A stretch of 22,971 nt of DNA from UMGS1696 sp964430105 (GTDB taxonomy: Bacteria; Bacillota; Clostridia; Oscillospirales; CAG-272). A model generated the notes under the pieces. That model was given only the letters and a program-made list of their open reading frames with translations. It did not search any database and was not told the origin of the DNA. The position numbers were made by a program, and so were the translations under genes. Where the stretch lies: the NCBI GenBank assembly GCA_964430105.1, contig CAYSEF010000031.1, positions 1-22,971 on the forward strand, written 5' to 3'. Of the stretch, positions 20,819 through 22,971 are shown piece by piece. How positions within the stretch are numbered: position 1 is the first letter of the stretch; each line of letters begins with the position of its first letter.

Positions 20819-22018
20819 ATGGATACGATTAACAATATTCTGATTAAGCTTATCAGATCAGAATTATGTCAAATACCTCCAAAAAGTATTCTTACTACTG
20901 ACGAAAATGAATTATTGCTAAATCCGGAAACAATCACAAAGCTCTATAATATATCTTCATCGCATGATTTATCTCATGTGATTGGTGCAGCTCTGTATAA
21001 ACTTAATCTGTCAATAGATTCCGCAGTTCTGCAAAAATTTAAGATGTCTCAAATATTTGCTGTCTATCGTTATGAACAGCTCACTTATGCTCTTGAAACT
21101 CTTTACTCTCTTTTCGCTGAGATAGATGTTAAATACATTCCTCTCAAAGGCTCATTTATCAGACAGTACTATCCTTCACCTGATATTCGTACAAGCTGTG
21201 ACATTGATATTCTAGTTTCTCCAACCGACCTTGATATAGTTTCTGATGCTCTGACAGATAAATTTAATTATACAAAAATCAAAGAAGGTCCACATGACAT
21301 ACACTTTGTTTCGGCAGCAGGTATACACCTCGAACTTCATTTTACACTCATAAATGAAAAAGATCATCCGGATATTGCAAATCTACTCTCCAAAGTTTGG
21401 GACAATACTATTCCAAGTAGTAAATATCCGTGTCAACATACTATGACGCTTGAATTTGCTTATTTTTATCATATCGCACACATGGTCAAGCATTTTCTGG
21501 ATGGTGGATGCGGAATTCGCACTTTCATGGATCTATGGATATTAAATCATAATTGTTCTAAGCTCGACAGAAAAAAAGCGGAAACTCTGATTTACAGTGG
21601 CAAAATACAAACATTTGAAAAATATACTCGTTTATTAAGCGAGGTTTGGTTTTCAGATATTAAACCTGAAGCTGATTCTATATCTCTTTTAGATCAAATC
21701 GAGATGTATATTTTCAGTGGTGGTATTTACGGAAATGTCGAGAACCGAGTTAAGCTAAATCGCCTGGACAACAAAAGCAATATACAATTCATTCGTTCAC
21801 GCTTATTCTTACCATACGATCATCTTAAATATGATTATCCACTACTGCAAAAGCATAAATCCTTGCTTCCGTTATATCAAGTACATAGATGGACGAGATT
21901 GCTATCAAAAAAGACTTCTCACAGGATTTTGAACGAACTAAAAATCAATCGTTCAATTACATATGATGGACAATATCAAGTAGAAAAAATGCTGTCACAG
22001 CTTGGATTAAAGCAATAG
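20819..22018 (+). CDS. Nucleotidyltransferase-fold protein (PF14907-like)
   Basis: 399 aa, soluble, no signal peptide. An N-terminal helical region is followed by a nucleotidyltransferase core: VKYIPLKGSFIRQYYPSPDIRTSCDIDILV (about 103-132), with the KGS loop and the DxD metal pair in CDIDILV, then HDIHFVSAAGIHLELHF, matching the uncharacterised NTP_transf_5 family. A helical C-terminal half contains HIAHMVKHFLDGGCGIRTFMDLW, also typical of that family. The ribosome site AGGAGG is perfect, 6 nt before ATG. It sits 10 bp after the peptidase and 17 bp before the LCP gene, so it belongs to the operon. The activity (adenylyl, glycerophosphoryl or other group transfer onto a peptide or glycan) has not been settled to my knowledge. 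Family assignment is fairly sure; its role in polysaccharide making is inference. Confidence 0.82.
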   Translation: MDTINNILIKLIRSELCQIPPKSILTTDENELLLNPETITKLYNISSSHDLSHVIGAALYKLNLSIDSAVLQKFKMSQIFAVYRYEQLTYALETLYSLFAEIDVKYIPLKGSFIRQYYPSPDIRTSCDIDILVSPTDLDIVSDALTDKFNYTKIKEGPHDIHFVSAAGIHLELHFTLINEKDHPDIANLLSKVWDNTIPSSKYPCQHTMTLEFAYFYHIAHMVKHFLDGGCGIRTFMDLWILNHNCSKLDRKKAETLIYSGKIQTFEKYTRLLSEVWFSDIKPEADSISLLDQIEMYIFSGGIYGNVENRVKLNRLDNKSNIQFIRSRLFLPYDHLKYDYPLLQKHKSLLPLYQVHRWTRLLSKKTSHRILNELKINRSITYDGQYQVEKMLSQLGLKQ

Positions 22019-22034
22019 CTTAAGGAAATAACTT

Positions 22035-22971
22035 ATGAAAAAGAATGAAACCAAAAAAACAGGCACAAAGAAGATGATAATAATAGTAATTTTATTGATT
22101 CTCCTTGGAATAATCATTGCTATCGTATCTCTTGGTTCATCACTGATGCTGAAATACAATAACACATCTTACGAATATGTACCACCAATCGAACGAAAAA
22201 GTGAGTACATTCTTCCGGATTATCCTGAGGTTATTATTGATACTGATTGTATTTTGCAGAAAGATGTAGAAGAAACTATTATTGACTATCCGGAAAGCGT
22301 GGATAGTGTTGATGTAATCGAAGAAAACATCGAACCTACTGAAATAACCGTTGATTTTATTGAGCCTGCTGAAACAACAGCTATAGAGTATACTCAAGAC
22401 ACCACGAAATCTACCGAAACTCCGGATATCGCATATAAACCAGCGGAAACTATCGCTCCTGTGATCAACACCGCTCCACAAGAAACCACAACGTACACTC
22501 AACCATCAAATCCTGATGCATCCTTTGCAAATTCTATCAATACTGTAAGCGTATACGGGAAAGTTCCGATCTACAAAGTTGAACAAAAAGATTCAGACAT
22601 AAAGAATATTCTATTAATGGGCACTGATTCAAGAGATGTTACATTAGATAGAGGAAGAAGCGACACAATGATCGTTATATCATATAATTCAAAAGATGGT
22701 TCTGTAAAGCTAACTTCCCTACTGCGTGATTCTCTTGTTCCGATAGAAGGTTATGGTTGGAACAGAATCAATACTGCATATTTCTTCGGAGGAGTCGGAT
22801 TAGCAATTAACACTGTAAATCAGCTCTACGCCCTTGATATCCAAGATTTTATTGTTATCGATTTAAACGGTGCGGAAGATTTTATCGACTACATAGGTGG
22901 AGTTGATATTACACTGACTGAAGAAGAAGCTAATTTGTACAGTACATACACTGGAACAAGAATTTCAGCAG
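22035..22971 (+). CDS. LytR-CpsA-Psr wall-polymer ligase, canonical (3' end outside window)
   Basis: 312 codons are visible from ATG 22035 (AAGGAAA 8 nt upstream); the frame is open to the edge. Residues 1-13 are a basic cytoplasmic tail, 14-38 a membrane helix (IIIVILLILLGIIIAIVSL), and about 40-185 an unusually long extracellular linker rich in Glu, Thr and Pro (EPTEITVDFIEPAETT, PQETTTYTQPSNP). The LCP domain begins near 193: NILLMGTDSRD, RGRSDTMIVISY, LTSLLRDSLVPI, NRINTAYFFGGVGLAINTVNQLY, DFIVIDLNG and DYIGGVDITLTEEEA. The Asp and Arg residues that bind the pyrophosphate and Mg2+ are all present. LCP enzymes move glycans from undecaprenyl-pyrophosphate to peptidoglycan. As last visible gene of the operon, it likely attaches the polysaccharide whose length the two kinases control. 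Confidence 0.94.
   Translation, partial: MKKNETKKTGTKKMIIIVILLILLGIIIAIVSLGSSLMLKYNNTSYEYVPPIERKSEYILPDYPEVIIDTDCILQKDVEETIIDYPESVDSVDVIEENIEPTEITVDFIEPAETTAIEYTQDTTKSTETPDIAYKPAETIAPVINTAPQETTTYTQPSNPDASFANSINTVSVYGKVPIYKVEQKDSDIKNILLMGTDSRDVTLDRGRSDTMIVISYNSKDGSVKLTSLLRDSLVPIEGYGWNRINTAYFFGGVGLAINTVNQLYALDIQDFIVIDLNGAEDFIDYIGGVDITLTEEEANLYSTYTGTRISA

Overview
The window looks like chromosome of a low-GC, gut-type Gram-positive anaerobe of the Clostridia (Ruminococcaceae/Oscillospiraceae-like). The basis is AT-rich intergenic DNA with many sigma-A type promoters (TTGACA-17-TATAAT), strong AGGAGG ribosome sites, a lipobox solute-binding protein, Gram-positive LCP proteins and a CpsB/BY-kinase polysaccharide module. 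I see no rRNA, tRNA, CRISPR array, transposase or prophage gene. The taxon is an inference; no marker gene was compared.

Layout. 1-645 (-): 5' part of a single-chain glycyl-tRNA synthetase. 722-2056 (-): membrane-anchored, degenerate LCP-like protein. 2321-2956 (+): QueH. 2972-3892 (-): sugar isomerase/epimerase-like TIM barrel. 4029-5534 (-): orphan ABC solute-binding lipoprotein. 5736-6539 (-): ZIP metal transporter. 6732-9788 (-): GH38 alpha-mannosidase behind a perfect-consensus promoter. 9993-10307 (-): small TIGR04076-type protein. 10521-11954 (+): GH51 alpha-L-arabinofuranosidase. 11967-13577 (-): ClC-type transporter with a C-terminal TrkA_C-like domain and a long 5' leader hairpin. 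13729-14178 (-): free methionine-(R)-sulfoxide reductase. 14214-15393 (-): galactokinase-family sugar kinase broken by a +1 frameshift exactly inside a 34-bp perfect palindrome.

From 15584 to the right edge a single + strand operon makes or regulates a surface polysaccharide: promoter, CpsB-type PHP tyrosine phosphatase, membrane-anchored Ig-like repeat protein, two consecutive Wzz-BY-kinase fusions with Tyr-rich tails, a minimal S24/S26-type serine peptidase, a PF14907-like nucleotidyltransferase, and a canonical LCP ligase cut by the window end. The two kinases and the phosphatase should form the phosphorylation cycle that controls chain polymerisation. The LCP enzyme would attach the product to the wall. 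No glycosyltransferase, flippase or polymerase has appeared before the edge.

The left two thirds are mostly single-gene units for glycan use (GH38, GH51, sugar kinase, epimerase-like protein, solute-binding protein) and housekeeping (tRNA modification, metal and halide transport, methionine sulfoxide repair). Most have a promoter and many a terminator readable from the sequence. The most striking features are the palindrome/frameshift in the sugar kinase, the unequal pair of BY-kinases, the peptidase-nucleotidyltransferase pair, and the substituted anion-site residues of the ClC protein.
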